Shown here piece after piece: positions 23,685-32,619 of a stretch of DNA of 64,000 bases; position 1 is the first letter of the stretch, and every line of letters begins with the position of its first letter. The translations under genes and the position numbers were made by a program. A model generated the notes under the pieces. That model saw only the letters and a program-made list of their open reading frames with translations, made no database searches and was not told where the DNA came from. This DNA is from Desulfomonile tiedjei (GTDB lineage Bacteria; Desulfobacterota; Desulfomonilia; Desulfomonilales; Desulfomonilaceae), in contig JACRDF010000003.1 in the NCBI GenBank assembly GCA_016212925.1, positions 62,001 through 126,000 on the forward strand, written 5' to 3'.

Positions 23685-24113
23685 ATGGTTACTAAAGTGC
23701 TTGTGGTGGATGATGAAGAGCAGTTTGTCGACGTTCTGGCCGAGCGTCTGCAAGGCAAAGGTTTCAAGGTGGACACCGCATTCAACGGCGATGACGCAAT
23801 CGAATTCGTCAACAGCCATGACGTGGATGTGGTGATTCTGGATGTCATGATGCCCGGCCGCGACGGCATCGAGACCCTGCGTGAACTCAAGCGCATCAAG
23901 CCTCTTGCCGAAGTGATCATGCTTACCGGCCATGCCACCGTGGACACCGCGATTCAGGGCATGAAGCTGGCCGCATATGATTACCTCATGAAACCGACTG
24001 ACACCGCTGAGCTGGTGGACAAGATAAACAAGGCGTATCAGCGGAAAAAAGAGCATGAAGACCGCATCCGGCAAGCGGAAGTGGATAGCCTGGTAAAGAG
24101 GCGGGGTTGGTAG
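23685..24113 (+). CDS. Single-domain response regulator (receiver only)
   Basis: A 142-residue CheY-like receiver with no output domain. Acid pocket VVDDEEQF, phospho-acceptor Asp53 in VVILDVMMPG, Thr in IMLTGHAT and Lys in LMKPTD are all present, so it should be phosphorylatable. A short basic/acidic helix follows. It is the first gene after the sigma-54 promoter at 23456 and the first of three similar receivers (with 28275 and 29690), each placed before or after CBS-pair and transporter genes. Phosphotransfer partner is unknown. Confidence 0.93.
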   Translation: MVTKVLVVDDEEQFVDVLAERLQGKGFKVDTAFNGDDAIEFVNSHDVDVVILDVMMPGRDGIETLRELKRIKPLAEVIMLTGHATVDTAIQGMKLAAYDYLMKPTDTAELVDKINKAYQRKKEHEDRIRQAEVDSLVKRRGW

Positions 24114-24120
24114 ACAATTT

Positions 24121-24242
24121 TGTCAAATCCCCCCAACCCCCCTTTAAAAAAGGGGGGTAATGGAAGGATTTGCCCTCCTGCCTAAGGAGGGGTGACAGCA
24201 GGATTCCCCCCTTTCTTGAAAGAGGGGTCAGGGAGGATTTGG
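24121..24242. repeat. C/G-rich palindromic repeat pair (AAATCCCCCC type)
   Basis: Homopolymeric inverted repeats CCCCCC(TTTAAAAAA)GGGGGG and CCCCC..GGGG-type hairpins, flanked by AAATCC/GGATTT. A related copy lies at 28762-28805. The first hairpin could also end transcription after the receiver gene. Confidence 0.6.
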
Positions 24243-24352
24243 ATAGCCGCTCTTGCCTATGTGTAGATCATTCCTGAGCGGTCAAGCATCGGAACAAGTA
24301 ACCTGGAGTTTTTCCATTCACTCCAGCAGAGGTACCACCTGGAGGTAGGTTC

Positions 24353-24907
24353 ATGGAAGCCATTAAGGTGAAAGATTTAATGGTCCCGCTCGACCAATAC
24401 GTCTGCGTGTCTGAAGACGCGACGCTTTTTGAAGCTGTTGTCGCGCTTGAAGAGGCCCAGGCAAAGGGATCGGTGAAAGGTTATCCTCACAGAGCGGTTC
24501 TCATTTGCGACAAAAACGACAAGGTAATCGGTAAGCTGAGTCACCTGGACGTTTTGAGAAGCCTGGAGCCTCGATACTCGGAGATGATCGATTTGAAAAA
24601 GGTTTCCGGGTTTGGTCTGAGCGCGGAGTTCATGAAGTCCATGATGGACAAGTACGAGCTGTGGAAAGCCCCCCTGGACGACCTGTGTAGAAAGGCCGCT
24701 CAGGTAAAGCTGTCGAGTTTGGTAGATGCTCCTTTGGAAGGGGAATTCGTGGACCAGGACGCGACCCTCAATCGAGCTGTCCATCAACTGATCATGGGAC
24801 ATCATCAATCCTTGCTGGTGACTTCGGGCGGTCGCATTGTCGGTGTCTTGAGGCTCACCGATGTGTTCAGAGAAGTCAGCGACAAGATTAAAGCTTGCAA
24901 GATTTAG
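24353..24907 (+). CDS. CBS-domain pair protein
   Basis: A 184-residue cytoplasmic protein made of two CBS domains. The first is VKDLMVPLDQYVCVSEDATL and IGKLSHLDVLRSL; the second is KLSSLVDAPLEGEFVDQDAT and VGVLRLTDVFREV. A long insertion (80-125) lies between them. CBS pairs bind adenine nucleotides and act as energy or ligand sensors controlling partner proteins. It lies between a receiver gene and two permease genes, so it probably regulates these transporters. ATG 24353 follows GGAGG. Confidence 0.9.
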   Translation: MEAIKVKDLMVPLDQYVCVSEDATLFEAVVALEEAQAKGSVKGYPHRAVLICDKNDKVIGKLSHLDVLRSLEPRYSEMIDLKKVSGFGLSAEFMKSMMDKYELWKAPLDDLCRKAAQVKLSSLVDAPLEGEFVDQDATLNRAVHQLIMGHHQSLLVTSGGRIVGVLRLTDVFREVSDKIKACKI

Positions 24908-24940
24908 CTTCTATACGATGATTCAAGGAGGACTCCTTCT

Positions 24941-26416
24941 ATGACTGCTGATGCCGTCGCCTCATCCGAAGGGATAAAAATAGATTGGACAAGGCTAATA
25001 GCCTTGCTCACCGGTTTTGGCCTATTTCTGGTGATTTACTATTCACCACCCTGGCCCGACGCTGTTGATCCGCTGGGCAAGCACTTTGTCTTGTCCATCC
25101 AGGGCAAGGGTGCCGTCGCGGTTTTCGCGTTGGCTGGAATATGGTGGGTTTTCGAAGTGGTTCCGATCGGGGTTACCAGTCTGGTCATCGGCGTGACACA
25201 GGCGTTGTTCATGATTCGTCCGGCAAAGGAAGCCTTCAACGATTTCATGGACCCTGCGGTGTTGTTCATCTTTGCCTCTCTTGTGATCGGCCTGGTATTC
25301 AACAAGACGGGGCTCACGAGGCGCATGGCGTACAAGATGCTGGGTCTCGTGGGAGAAAAGACCACGACCATTTACCTCGGTGTCTTTGTTTTGATCGCAC
25401 TTCTCACGCATATTATGGCACACACCGGAGTGGCCGCCACGGTATATCCGTTGCTCCTGGCCATCTACAGCTTGTACGGAGAGGGCGACAAACCTACAAA
25501 ATTCGGGAAAGGCCTCTTCATAGGAATGGCCTATGTTTGCGGAGCAGGAAGCATCATCACTCTGCTCGGCGCGGCCCGTGGTATAGTAGCACTGGGGTTC
25601 TTCAAGGAGATGGCGGGCACCGAGGTGAGCTTTTTCCAGCTCACCTACTACATGGCTCCCCTCGGATGGACGATGGTTTTCCTCCTCTGGGTCTACATTT
25701 CCATCGTGTTCAAGCCCGAGAAATCCGTGATAGAAGGTTTGCGAGAGCGTGTGAGCGAACTGAGCAAGGATCTTGGCCCCATAACTAAAAATGAGATCAT
25801 TTCACTGGTGATCGTCGGCGCTGCAATCGTCATCATGTCTTTGCAAGTAATGATTCCACCGCTGAGGGCTTTGGACAAGTCGGCGATCTTTCTCGTGTCC
25901 ACGGTTCTGTTCTTTGTCCTGCGCATACTTGATATCGACGACTTGGAACTGATACCTTGGAACATTGTGCTTCTTTTTGCCGGAGCGATGAGCATCGGGT
26001 ACTGTCTCTGGCAAACCGGAGCAGCCGAATGGCTGGCCATCAACTGGCTGGCCCTGTTTAAGACTGCCCACTGGTTGGTCTTTGTGCTGGGGGTGGCCTT
26101 CTTTGTGCTGGTCCTAACCAATTTCATCATGAACGTCGCAGCCATTGCTATTTCGCTGCCGGTTGCTCTGGTTATTGCCAAGTACCTGTCGGTCGCTCCT
26201 GACGTGGTAATGTTCGCATCGCTAGCCACCGCGGGCATGCCGTTCCTCTTGTTGGTTGGAGCGGCGCCCAATGCTATTGCTTACGATTCCAAGCAGTTCA
26301 CCAGCGGCGAATTTGTCATGTACGGGATTCCTCCGAGTATCATTCTGATGGCAGCCCTGGCCTTGATGTGTTTTGTAGTCTGGCCGCTTATGGGGATGCC
26401 CGTGCTTGCCAAGTGA
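24941..26416 (+). CDS. SLC13/DASS-type anion permease
   Basis: A 491-residue membrane protein of the divalent-anion:Na+ symporter (ion transporter superfamily) fold with about 11-12 membrane helices. The two re-entrant hairpin regions are visible: MAHTGVAATVYPLLLAI with GAARGIVALGFF, and LTNFIMNVAAIAISLPVAL with LLVGAAPNAIAYDS. The usual SNT motifs are replaced (AHT and TNF), so substrate selectivity may differ. Dicarboxylates, sulfate or another oxyanion are possible. It follows the CBS-pair gene and precedes a second ion-transporter-superfamily protein, suggesting paired function. Confidence 0.88.
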   Translation: MTADAVASSEGIKIDWTRLIALLTGFGLFLVIYYSPPWPDAVDPLGKHFVLSIQGKGAVAVFALAGIWWVFEVVPIGVTSLVIGVTQALFMIRPAKEAFNDFMDPAVLFIFASLVIGLVFNKTGLTRRMAYKMLGLVGEKTTTIYLGVFVLIALLTHIMAHTGVAATVYPLLLAIYSLYGEGDKPTKFGKGLFIGMAYVCGAGSIITLLGAARGIVALGFFKEMAGTEVSFFQLTYYMAPLGWTMVFLLWVYISIVFKPEKSVIEGLRERVSELSKDLGPITKNEIISLVIVGAAIVIMSLQVMIPPLRALDKSAIFLVSTVLFFVLRILDIDDLELIPWNIVLLFAGAMSIGYCLWQTGAAEWLAINWLALFKTAHWLVFVLGVAFFVLVLTNFIMNVAAIAISLPVALVIAKYLSVAPDVVMFASLATAGMPFLLLVGAAPNAIAYDSKQFTSGEFVMYGIPPSIILMAALALMCFVVWPLMGMPVLAK

Positions 26417-26453
26417 CCGGTGAGGATATTCTGACCACATAAGAGGGGATTCT

Positions 26454-28196
26454 ATGATGAAACGTTACGGTATAGCATTGGCCTGCGCATTGGTTGCAGT
26501 CCTGCTCGCGACGGGGGCCTGCTGGAGCCAAAAGCCGCAGCCTGAAAGTGCTGTCCTGATACTTCAGGGTAAGGTCCTTGATTCAGCGGGCATGCCGCTG
26601 TCAGATGCAACTGTGCTGCCTTATTTGAACGGAAAACCTTTCCTGCCGGGCGCTCATGGGGCTGAAACGCCGAAAGAATATTCGACCGGGCGAAACGGCT
26701 TGTTCATGATTGAGGTCCCGGCTCCTATCGAGAAGATCAAGGACGGGAAATGGTCTCTCAAGATTACAAGACCGAGCTTCAAACCAACCCAGATGATCGC
26801 TGTGAAAGCTCTGGACGAGGGGATTGACGAAAAAGGTGTTCATCGGTTTGTCTCCGGCACCACGGTATCTCTTGCCCGGTTCCAGGGAAGTGCTTTCTGG
26901 ATAGCCCTGGTGGTTTTTTTGGCGGTGTACGCGCTCATAGCTTTCGAGATCGTACACCGGACCTTGGCTGCGTTTCTCGGAGCTGCGGTGCTGCTCGTGA
27001 TCACGCATACCTTCGGACATTTCAACGAGGCTTTCACCATCATTACTTATGAACAAGCCCTCCATGCGGTGGACTGGAATGTGATCTTTCTCTTGATGGG
27101 GATGATGATCATAGTGGGTGTGTTGAAGGTCTCCGGAGTGTTCCAGTGGCTGGCGTACAAATCCTTTCAGGTGGCCAGGGGCCAAATATTTGTCCTTTCG
27201 TCAGCTCTGTGCATCGTCACTGCGGTTACGAGCGCTTTCCTGGACAACGTCACCACCATGCTGCTGTTAACACCGGTTACGCTGGAGATTGCCGTAGTCC
27301 TGGGTGTATCTCCGTTCGTTTTCCTTATCCCGGAGATTTTGGCCTCGAACTTCGGAGGCACTGCCACGCTGATCGGCGACCCGCCCAACATCATGATCGG
27401 CTCATTTGCAGGTATCACCTTCAATGAATTCGTCCTTAATCTGACTCCTGTGGTGGTAATCGTCATGGTGGCTCAGATCGTTTACAACAAGTTCCTGTAC
27501 GGCAAAGCATATGAAAAGGCCAAGGTCGAAGACGTGCCGAAGATGATCGCTTTCCTGAAAGAAAAGTACAGGATCACTGACGCTAAAGTCTTGACCCTCG
27601 GCGGCGCGGTGTTGTTGGGAGTCATTCTCCTGTTTATCCTCCACGGCCTGTTCCACATGGAGGTCAGCGTAGCAGCGTTGTTTGGGGCTGCACTGATCAT
27701 CCTGGTAACCAAGATGGATATTGTGGAACTCCTCGAAAAAGAGATTGAATGGCCCTCTCTGGTGTTTTTCATCATGCTCTTTATTGTTGTGGGCGGGGCT
27801 GAGCAGACCGGCATTCTTCAGATTATCGCGGATTGGATAAAGGAGGTCTGCCAAGGAAAGCTCTGGGTCGCTGTACTCCTGATCTTGTGGGTGTCGGGAA
27901 TCACTTCCGCGATCGTGGACAACATTCCGTACACTGCTACCATGCTTCCCATAGTCCTCTTTCTAAATAAATCGATTCCCGGCGCGGAGAGCGGCGTATT
28001 GTGGTGGGCTCTGGCGCTCGGTGCTTGTTTCGGCGGCAATGGCACTATCATCGGAGCTTCGGCCAATGTGGTGACCACAGGTATAGCGGAAAAGGCAGGA
28101 TACAAGGTAACTTTTTACGATTTCATGAAGCAGGCCGCTCCCATAACGATCGTCAGCTTGATCATTTCCTCGGTTTTCTTGTTGCTGCGGTACTAA
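26454..28196 (+). CDS. ArsB/NhaD-superfamily permease with N-terminal extracytoplasmic Ig-like domain
   Basis: A 580-residue membrane protein. Signal-type start (MMKRYGIALACALVAVLLA) leads into a carboxypeptidase-regulatory/Ig-like beta domain (about 38-145, ILQGKVLDSAGMPLSDATVL) that is unusual for this family. The permease part has the ion-transporter family motifs in both repeats: AFLDNVTTMLLLTPV with SNFGGTATLIGDPPNIMIGS, and IVDNIPYTATMLPI with GGNGTIIGASANVVTTG. These resemble NhaD-type Na+/H+ antiporters and ArsB. It is likely co-transcribed with the DASS permease and followed by a receiver gene. Confidence 0.85.
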   Translation: MMKRYGIALACALVAVLLATGACWSQKPQPESAVLILQGKVLDSAGMPLSDATVLPYLNGKPFLPGAHGAETPKEYSTGRNGLFMIEVPAPIEKIKDGKWSLKITRPSFKPTQMIAVKALDEGIDEKGVHRFVSGTTVSLARFQGSAFWIALVVFLAVYALIAFEIVHRTLAAFLGAAVLLVITHTFGHFNEAFTIITYEQALHAVDWNVIFLLMGMMIIVGVLKVSGVFQWLAYKSFQVARGQIFVLSSALCIVTAVTSAFLDNVTTMLLLTPVTLEIAVVLGVSPFVFLIPEILASNFGGTATLIGDPPNIMIGSFAGITFNEFVLNLTPVVVIVMVAQIVYNKFLYGKAYEKAKVEDVPKMIAFLKEKYRITDAKVLTLGGAVLLGVILLFILHGLFHMEVSVAALFGAALIILVTKMDIVELLEKEIEWPSLVFFIMLFIVVGGAEQTGILQIIADWIKEVCQGKLWVAVLLILWVSGITSAIVDNIPYTATMLPIVLFLNKSIPGAESGVLWWALALGACFGGNGTIIGASANVVTTGIAEKAGYKVTFYDFMKQAAPITIVSLIISSVFLLLRY

Positions 28197-28274
28197 CCGC
28201 TGGGACTGGAAAGAGCGGTTATAGGGAAACACAGTAAAGTCTTTGGCGACTATAAATATAGAGGAGAATTCAGC

Positions 28275-28706
28275 ATGCATGCGAAAGTGCTCTTGGTGGA
28301 CGATGAGGCGCCTTTTGTCGAAGCCTTATCCAAGCGATTGTCCAAGAGGGAGCTGACGGTCGTGACGGCTTTCAGCGGTGCGGAGGCCCTGGAAAAGCTC
28401 GAACAAGATTCTCGTATCGACGTTGTCGTCCTCGATGTGAAAATGCCGGGCATGGACGGCATCGAGACACTCCAGGCAATCAAGGTCAAATATCCCTTGG
28501 TGGAAGTCGTGATGCTCACAGGCCATGCCACTGTCGAGTCCGCGATCGAGGGCATGAAAATGGGCGCACTGGATTATTTGATGAAGCCGTGTGACATGGA
28601 GATCCTTATGGCCAAAGTTGGAGAGGCCAAGAACAAGAAGAGCAAACAGGAAGAAAAGATCGCGGAAGCCCGAGCCTTGCAGATCGCTTTGCGCCGCGGG
28701 GACTAG
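28275..28706 (+). CDS. Single-domain response regulator
   Basis: A 143-residue CheY-like receiver: LLVDDEAPF, phospho-acceptor Asp54 in VVLDVKMPGMDG, VMLTGHATVESA and LMKPCDME. It is closest in sequence to the 29690 receiver and also resembles the 23685 one, which points to tandem duplication within this cluster. It has a good ribosome site (GAGGAG) and lies between the NhaD-like permease and a CBS-pair protein. Kinase partner unknown; the Cache kinase at 30399 is the nearest. Confidence 0.93.
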   Translation: MHAKVLLVDDEAPFVEALSKRLSKRELTVVTAFSGAEALEKLEQDSRIDVVVLDVKMPGMDGIETLQAIKVKYPLVEVVMLTGHATVESAIEGMKMGALDYLMKPCDMEILMAKVGEAKNKKSKQEEKIAEARALQIALRRGD

Positions 28707-28761
28707 AAATGGGTGATCGTAGAGGCAGCAGTGCAGGTCGCGTTGACAGACTCTGCCTCAT

Positions 28762-28805
28762 CAAATCCCCCCTAACCCCCCTTTAGAAAAGGGGGGTTAG
28801 GGCAT
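28762..28805. repeat. Second copy of the AAATCCCCCC-type repeat
   Basis: CAAATCCCCCC..AACCCCCCTTT..AAAGGGGGGTT, like the copy at 24121. It may act as a terminator after the receiver gene ending at 28706. Confidence 0.55.
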
Positions 28806-28908
28806 GGCCGATGAAATAACGAGTCTCTCCGAATTTATGAGCCCCGGAGGGGCTCAATGATAGTAGCCCGGCAATTCATTGCCGGGTGACCGATGAGCAA
28901 TGATTCAG

Positions 28909-28970
28909 TTTTTCGTCCCCGAGGGGCGCCCGAAGGATTTATACTTGGGGCGCCCCTCGGGGACGAAAAA
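28909..28970. repeat. Perfect 23-bp inverted repeat
   Basis: 28909-28931 and 28948-28970 are exact reverse complements around a 16-bp loop. As RNA this would be a very stable hairpin; arms are rich in CGTCCCCGAGGGGCGCCC. Confidence 0.75.
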
Positions 28971-29124
28971 AGGCTCTCTTGGCCGTTCATTCCCGGCGAT
29001 AAATCGCCGGGCTACTATCTTAATGTCCCTCCGGGACACCAGCTTATTTTAACGCCTGTGGGGGCAAGGCAATTTGGATCTCGTTGCTCGCCCCGTCTTC
29101 GAAAATGCGAAAAGAGGTGCTGAT

Positions 29125-29625
29125 ATGCCGCATTCAATGCCAGTTTCAAAACTTATGACCCGCCTTAATGAATGGCCTCAGTTGAAGCACGATACGGATG
29201 TAAGTACTGCCATAAAGATCCTCAGAATCGTGTCTGAGGACAAGAAGCTGGAACACGGTCATTCGACTCCGCTGGTCTTTGACGATAATTACAAGCTCCT
29301 GGGCTTTGTCCATTTGACCGATCTGTTGAAAAACATCAGGCACCTTTGCGACAAGGCGGATGAACCTTGTGAGCTTGGAAAGGCTACTACGCCACTGTCC
29401 AAGTTGGTGGTGCCCTTCGCAGATTCCGTGGGGCCGGAAGACAGTATTCTCAAGGCACTTGATATCATGATGGATTACAACGTTGCGCTGGTCCCGGTGA
29501 TGAAGGGAGATAGGGTCGAGGGGCTGGTCAAGCTATCGGATATTTTCAACACCGTGGCAGCCCTGTTGTTCGACGAACAAGACCCTCAAGAGCGACATAG
29601 GCTTCTGCGGAACTTTCACATCTAG
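29125..29625 (+). CDS. CBS-domain pair protein
   Basis: A 166-residue protein of two CBS domains. The first runs from PVSKLMTRLNEWPQLKHDTD to LGFVHLTDLLKNI, and the second from PLSKLVVPFADSVGPEDSIL to VEGLVKLSDIFNTV. It is a paralogue in layout of the 24353 gene but shorter between the domains. ATG 29125 is preferred over 29074 because AGAGGTGC precedes it and the domain starts there. It lies between two receiver genes, repeating the receiver-CBS arrangement seen upstream. Confidence 0.88.
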   Translation: MPHSMPVSKLMTRLNEWPQLKHDTDVSTAIKILRIVSEDKKLEHGHSTPLVFDDNYKLLGFVHLTDLLKNIRHLCDKADEPCELGKATTPLSKLVVPFADSVGPEDSILKALDIMMDYNVALVPVMKGDRVEGLVKLSDIFNTVAALLFDEQDPQERHRLLRNFHI

Positions 29626-29689
29626 CTTTCTTTCGGGCGGGAGCTTCTGACCCTCTTGCGCTGATCGCGGCTTTAGAGGAGAATACGCC

Positions 29690-30124
29690 ATGATAGAGAC
29701 CAAAATCCTTTTGGTGGACGACGAGGAAGCTTTCGTGACAGCCTTGGGCAAAAGGCTGTCCGCAAGGGACATGACAGTGTTGTCGGCCTTTACGGGCGAG
29801 GCCGGCCTTGCCAAACTGGATGAGGCCCCCGATGTGGATGTGGTGCTCTTGGACGTTAAAATGCCCGGTATGGACGGCATTGCGGCCCTGAGAGAGATCA
29901 AGAAGGCTCACCCGATCACCGAAGTGATCATGCTCACGGGGCATGCCACGGTGGAATCAGCCATCGAGGGGATGAAACTTGGCGCGTTCGATTACTTGAT
30001 GAAGCCTTGCGATCTGGACGAGCTTGTGGCAAAAGTCGAAGCGGCAGGCGCGAAAAAGCGCGCTCATCGAGCAAAGATCCTTGAGGCCGCGGGCCGGGAG
30101 CTTCGAGAGAGGCGGGGAGTGTGA
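29690..30124 (+). CDS. Single-domain response regulator
   Basis: A 144-residue receiver: ILLVDDEEAF, Asp55 in VVLLDVKMPGMDG, VIMLTGHATVESAIEGMKLG and LMKPCDLDE. The run LTGHATVESAIEGMK is almost identical to that of the 28275 receiver, a sign of recent duplication. A basic C-terminal tail (KKRAHRAKILEAAGRELRER) replaces an output domain. It is followed by a 29-bp-arm palindrome and a histidine kinase gene, which could be its phosphodonor. Confidence 0.93.
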   Translation: MIETKILLVDDEEAFVTALGKRLSARDMTVLSAFTGEAGLAKLDEAPDVDVVLLDVKMPGMDGIAALREIKKAHPITEVIMLTGHATVESAIEGMKLGAFDYLMKPCDLDELVAKVEAAGAKKRAHRAKILEAAGRELRERRGV

Positions 30125-30189
30125 GGTAATCCCGTTGCCAAAAACCCTGCTGCTTATCCTTTGGCATTAGTTAGCTGAGGTTTTTGCTT

Positions 30190-30260
<71 letters not shown>

Positions 30261-30398
30261 GACACGGAAAATTAACGTAGGGTTGGCAGGTTGGCCGGGC
30301 TTTCTTTCCCATCTGGGTAGCTTCATGGCCTCCCTTTGGCGAGGCCTCTGTTGTTGCTTCGGTGAAGGAGTGAACCAAGGCGCTCAAGAGGCTCAAGA

Positions 30399-32081
30399 AT
30401 GAACGATAAGGACGGTCAGACCGACAACTATTACAGATCGCTGACCTGGCGAATCGTATTGATAATAGTTGTGGTGTCCATAATACCGTTAGGTCTTATA
30501 ACGGGCACCATTCGCTACTATTTCCAGGTGTCGTATCAAGAAAAGGTCCTGGATCACCTCAAGGTCCTAATAAAAAAGCACCGCCAAAATATAGATACCT
30601 TCTTGACCGAGAAGCTGGCTGAATTAAAAGTCCAGGCTGAGTCATATACGGTCGAGCAGCTAAGCGACGAAGCGTTTCTGAAGGAGCGGTTCAGAATTTT
30701 GCAGGATGCGTACGGCCGATCATTTGTGGACCTTGGAGTGGTAGACGAACGAGGAATACAAATTGCCTACGCAGGCCCGTACAAATTGAAGGAAGCCGAC
30801 TATTCGCCGGCACAGTGGTTCAAGGAGGCGATTAAGGGGAGCACCTACATAAGTGACGTGTTCCCCGGTTTGCGTGGGTCGCCGCATTTCATCGTCGCGG
30901 TTCGACAGGAGAGAAACGGTGTCAAATGGATTTTGAGGGCCACCGTTGATTTCGACGCGTTCAATTCCCTTGTAGAGAGCATACGAATAGGCTCAACCGG
31001 ATTCGCGTTTATCCTCAACAGAAAAGGCGAGTTCCAGACCAAACCTCGCTCCGAAATTGCCGGCTCCCGGGAAACGTACCTCAACTTCTTGGCGTCTCCC
31101 CACAAGGGGGATGAGGTGAGCGTTGTCGAGAAGGAGAGTGCTTCGGGAGAAGACGTCCTCTACGTGATGTCCAGCCTGAAAGACGGCGACTGGGTATTGG
31201 GATTCCAGCAAAGCGCCAGTGATGCCTATTCAGCCCTGTACTCGGCCCGAAGGGTCGCAACTATAATATTTTCCTTGGGTGTCATAGGTATAGTCGTATT
31301 CGCCGTTGTGCTCTCCAAACTGGTCGTCAAACGAATTTCCAGGGCTGATCTCGAAAAACAGATGATGAACGAACGCGTTATAGAAGCGGGAAAACTGGCG
31401 TCCTTGGGCGAACTGGCTGCGGGGATAGCGCACGAGATTAACAACCCCGTCGCGGTCATGGTAGAGGAAGCCGGCTGGATTCAGGACCTTCTTGAAGAGG
31501 ACGATCTCAAGCAGACCAAGAACCTGGAAGAGTTCAAGCAATCTCTGGCCCAAATCAGAACCCAGGGCATCCGATGCAAGCAGATAACACATAAACTTCT
31601 GAGCTTTGCCCGGAAAACGGATCCCAGGCCGCAGGACGTTCAAGTGAACGATCTTGTGGAGGAAGTGGTCAGCCTCTGTCAGCAGCGAGCCCGATACGCG
31701 ACGATCAAAATCGCCCTGGACCTCGATCCTGATCTTCCGCGAGTGAAGGTCTCACCCTCCGAGGTGCAGCAGGTACTGATGAATCTGATCAACAACAGTC
31801 TGGACGCCATCGACGGCAGGGGGGGAAGCGTCGAGGTCAAGACCAGATATAAAGACGATTATGTGATTATTGACGTGGCTGATAACGGGCCCGGCATCCC
31901 GGAGGCTTATTTGAGTAGAATCTTCGATCCTTTCTTTACTACCAAGCCCCCGGGGAAGGGAACGGGTTTGGGCTTGTCCATCTGTTACGGCCTCATCACC
32001 AAGATGGGTGGAAGGATCAGTGTAAACAGCGCCGTAGAAATTGGGACAACGTTTCATGTCCAGATCCCGCTCAAAAGCTGA
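30399..32081 (+). CDS. Membrane sensor histidine kinase with Cache sensor
   Basis: A 560-residue kinase. First membrane helix about 15-37, a periplasmic Cache-type sensor (about 40-285, with SDVFPGLRGSPHFIVAV typical of dCache), second membrane helix about 287-308. The HisKA box is ASLGELAAGIAHEINNPVAV with phospho-His. The catalytic domain shows NLINNSLDAI, DNGPGIP, FDPFFTTKPPGKGTGLGLS. It has no HAMP domain. It lies 68 bp before a receiver gene (32150), probably its cognate partner, and at the end of the receiver/CBS/transporter cluster. Confidence 0.94.
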   Translation: MNDKDGQTDNYYRSLTWRIVLIIVVVSIIPLGLITGTIRYYFQVSYQEKVLDHLKVLIKKHRQNIDTFLTEKLAELKVQAESYTVEQLSDEAFLKERFRILQDAYGRSFVDLGVVDERGIQIAYAGPYKLKEADYSPAQWFKEAIKGSTYISDVFPGLRGSPHFIVAVRQERNGVKWILRATVDFDAFNSLVESIRIGSTGFAFILNRKGEFQTKPRSEIAGSRETYLNFLASPHKGDEVSVVEKESASGEDVLYVMSSLKDGDWVLGFQQSASDAYSALYSARRVATIIFSLGVIGIVVFAVVLSKLVVKRISRADLEKQMMNERVIEAGKLASLGELAAGIAHEINNPVAVMVEEAGWIQDLLEEDDLKQTKNLEEFKQSLAQIRTQGIRCKQITHKLLSFARKTDPRPQDVQVNDLVEEVVSLCQQRARYATIKIALDLDPDLPRVKVSPSEVQQVLMNLINNSLDAIDGRGGSVEVKTRYKDDYVIIDVADNGPGIPEAYLSRIFDPFFTTKPPGKGTGLGLSICYGLITKMGGRISVNSAVEIGTTFHVQIPLKS

Positions 32082-32149
32082 ACGGTCCGGAGTTCAGCAG
32101 CCTTAGGGTAAGAAGACCCGGTCAAAAAGAATCCGATTGAGGATACAAG

Positions 32150-32554
32150 ATGATCGTGAATGAATCCACGAAGGGCGATCGCATAAAGCTTCTGCTGGTG
32201 GATGACGAGGTAGCATATGTGAACATCCTTTCAAAACGACTTGCTAAAAGGGATTTCGACGTAAAAACAGCCCTTAGCGGCATTCAGGCGATTCAAGCCC
32301 TTCGGGAACACGAGTTCGATGTGGCGGTTCTGGACCTGAAGATGGAGGACATGGACGGTATCGAGGTGCTCAAGATTTTTAAAAAGATGTCGCCTAATCT
32401 GTCCGTAATAATGCTGACCGGGCATGGATCGGAGCAAGCCGCGCGGGAAGGGGTCCAGTTCGGGGCTTTTGATTATTTGACCAAGCCGTGTGAGCTTGAG
32501 GAATTGATCGAAAAAATCAGACTGGCCGCGCGGGCAACCAAGACCCCCACGTGA
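32150..32554 (+). CDS. Single-domain response regulator
   Basis: A 134-residue receiver with LLVDDEVAYV, phospho-acceptor Asp62 in VAVLDLKMEDMDG, IMLTGHGSEQAA and YLTKPCELEE. It follows the Cache histidine kinase on the same strand and is its likely target. It belongs to the same sequence group as the three receivers upstream but is the most divergent, with a 10-residue N-terminal extension. Confidence 0.92.
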   Translation: MIVNESTKGDRIKLLLVDDEVAYVNILSKRLAKRDFDVKTALSGIQAIQALREHEFDVAVLDLKMEDMDGIEVLKIFKKMSPNLSVIMLTGHGSEQAAREGVQFGAFDYLTKPCELEELIEKIRLAARATKTPT

Positions 32555-32619
32555 ATCTTCGCGAACAGTCCGCCCTCAAACAGGTTCTCAAGAGTAACAC
32601 CCGATTGTCCGCCTGGGCT

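Larger units (their letters stand above)
28707..29124. other. Intergenic repeat-rich region
   Basis: Holds the AAATCCCCCC-type repeat (28762-28805), a GAGGGGC-type and a CCCGGC..GCCGGG hairpin set (28850-28890; the latter recurs near 29000), and the perfect palindrome 28909-28970. No gene in it. Confidence 0.6.

Noticed and set aside
24121-24242. Possible CRISPR-like repeat array of C/G tracts
   Set aside because: Only two or three imperfect palindromes, no regularly spaced direct repeats or unique spacers, and no cas genes.
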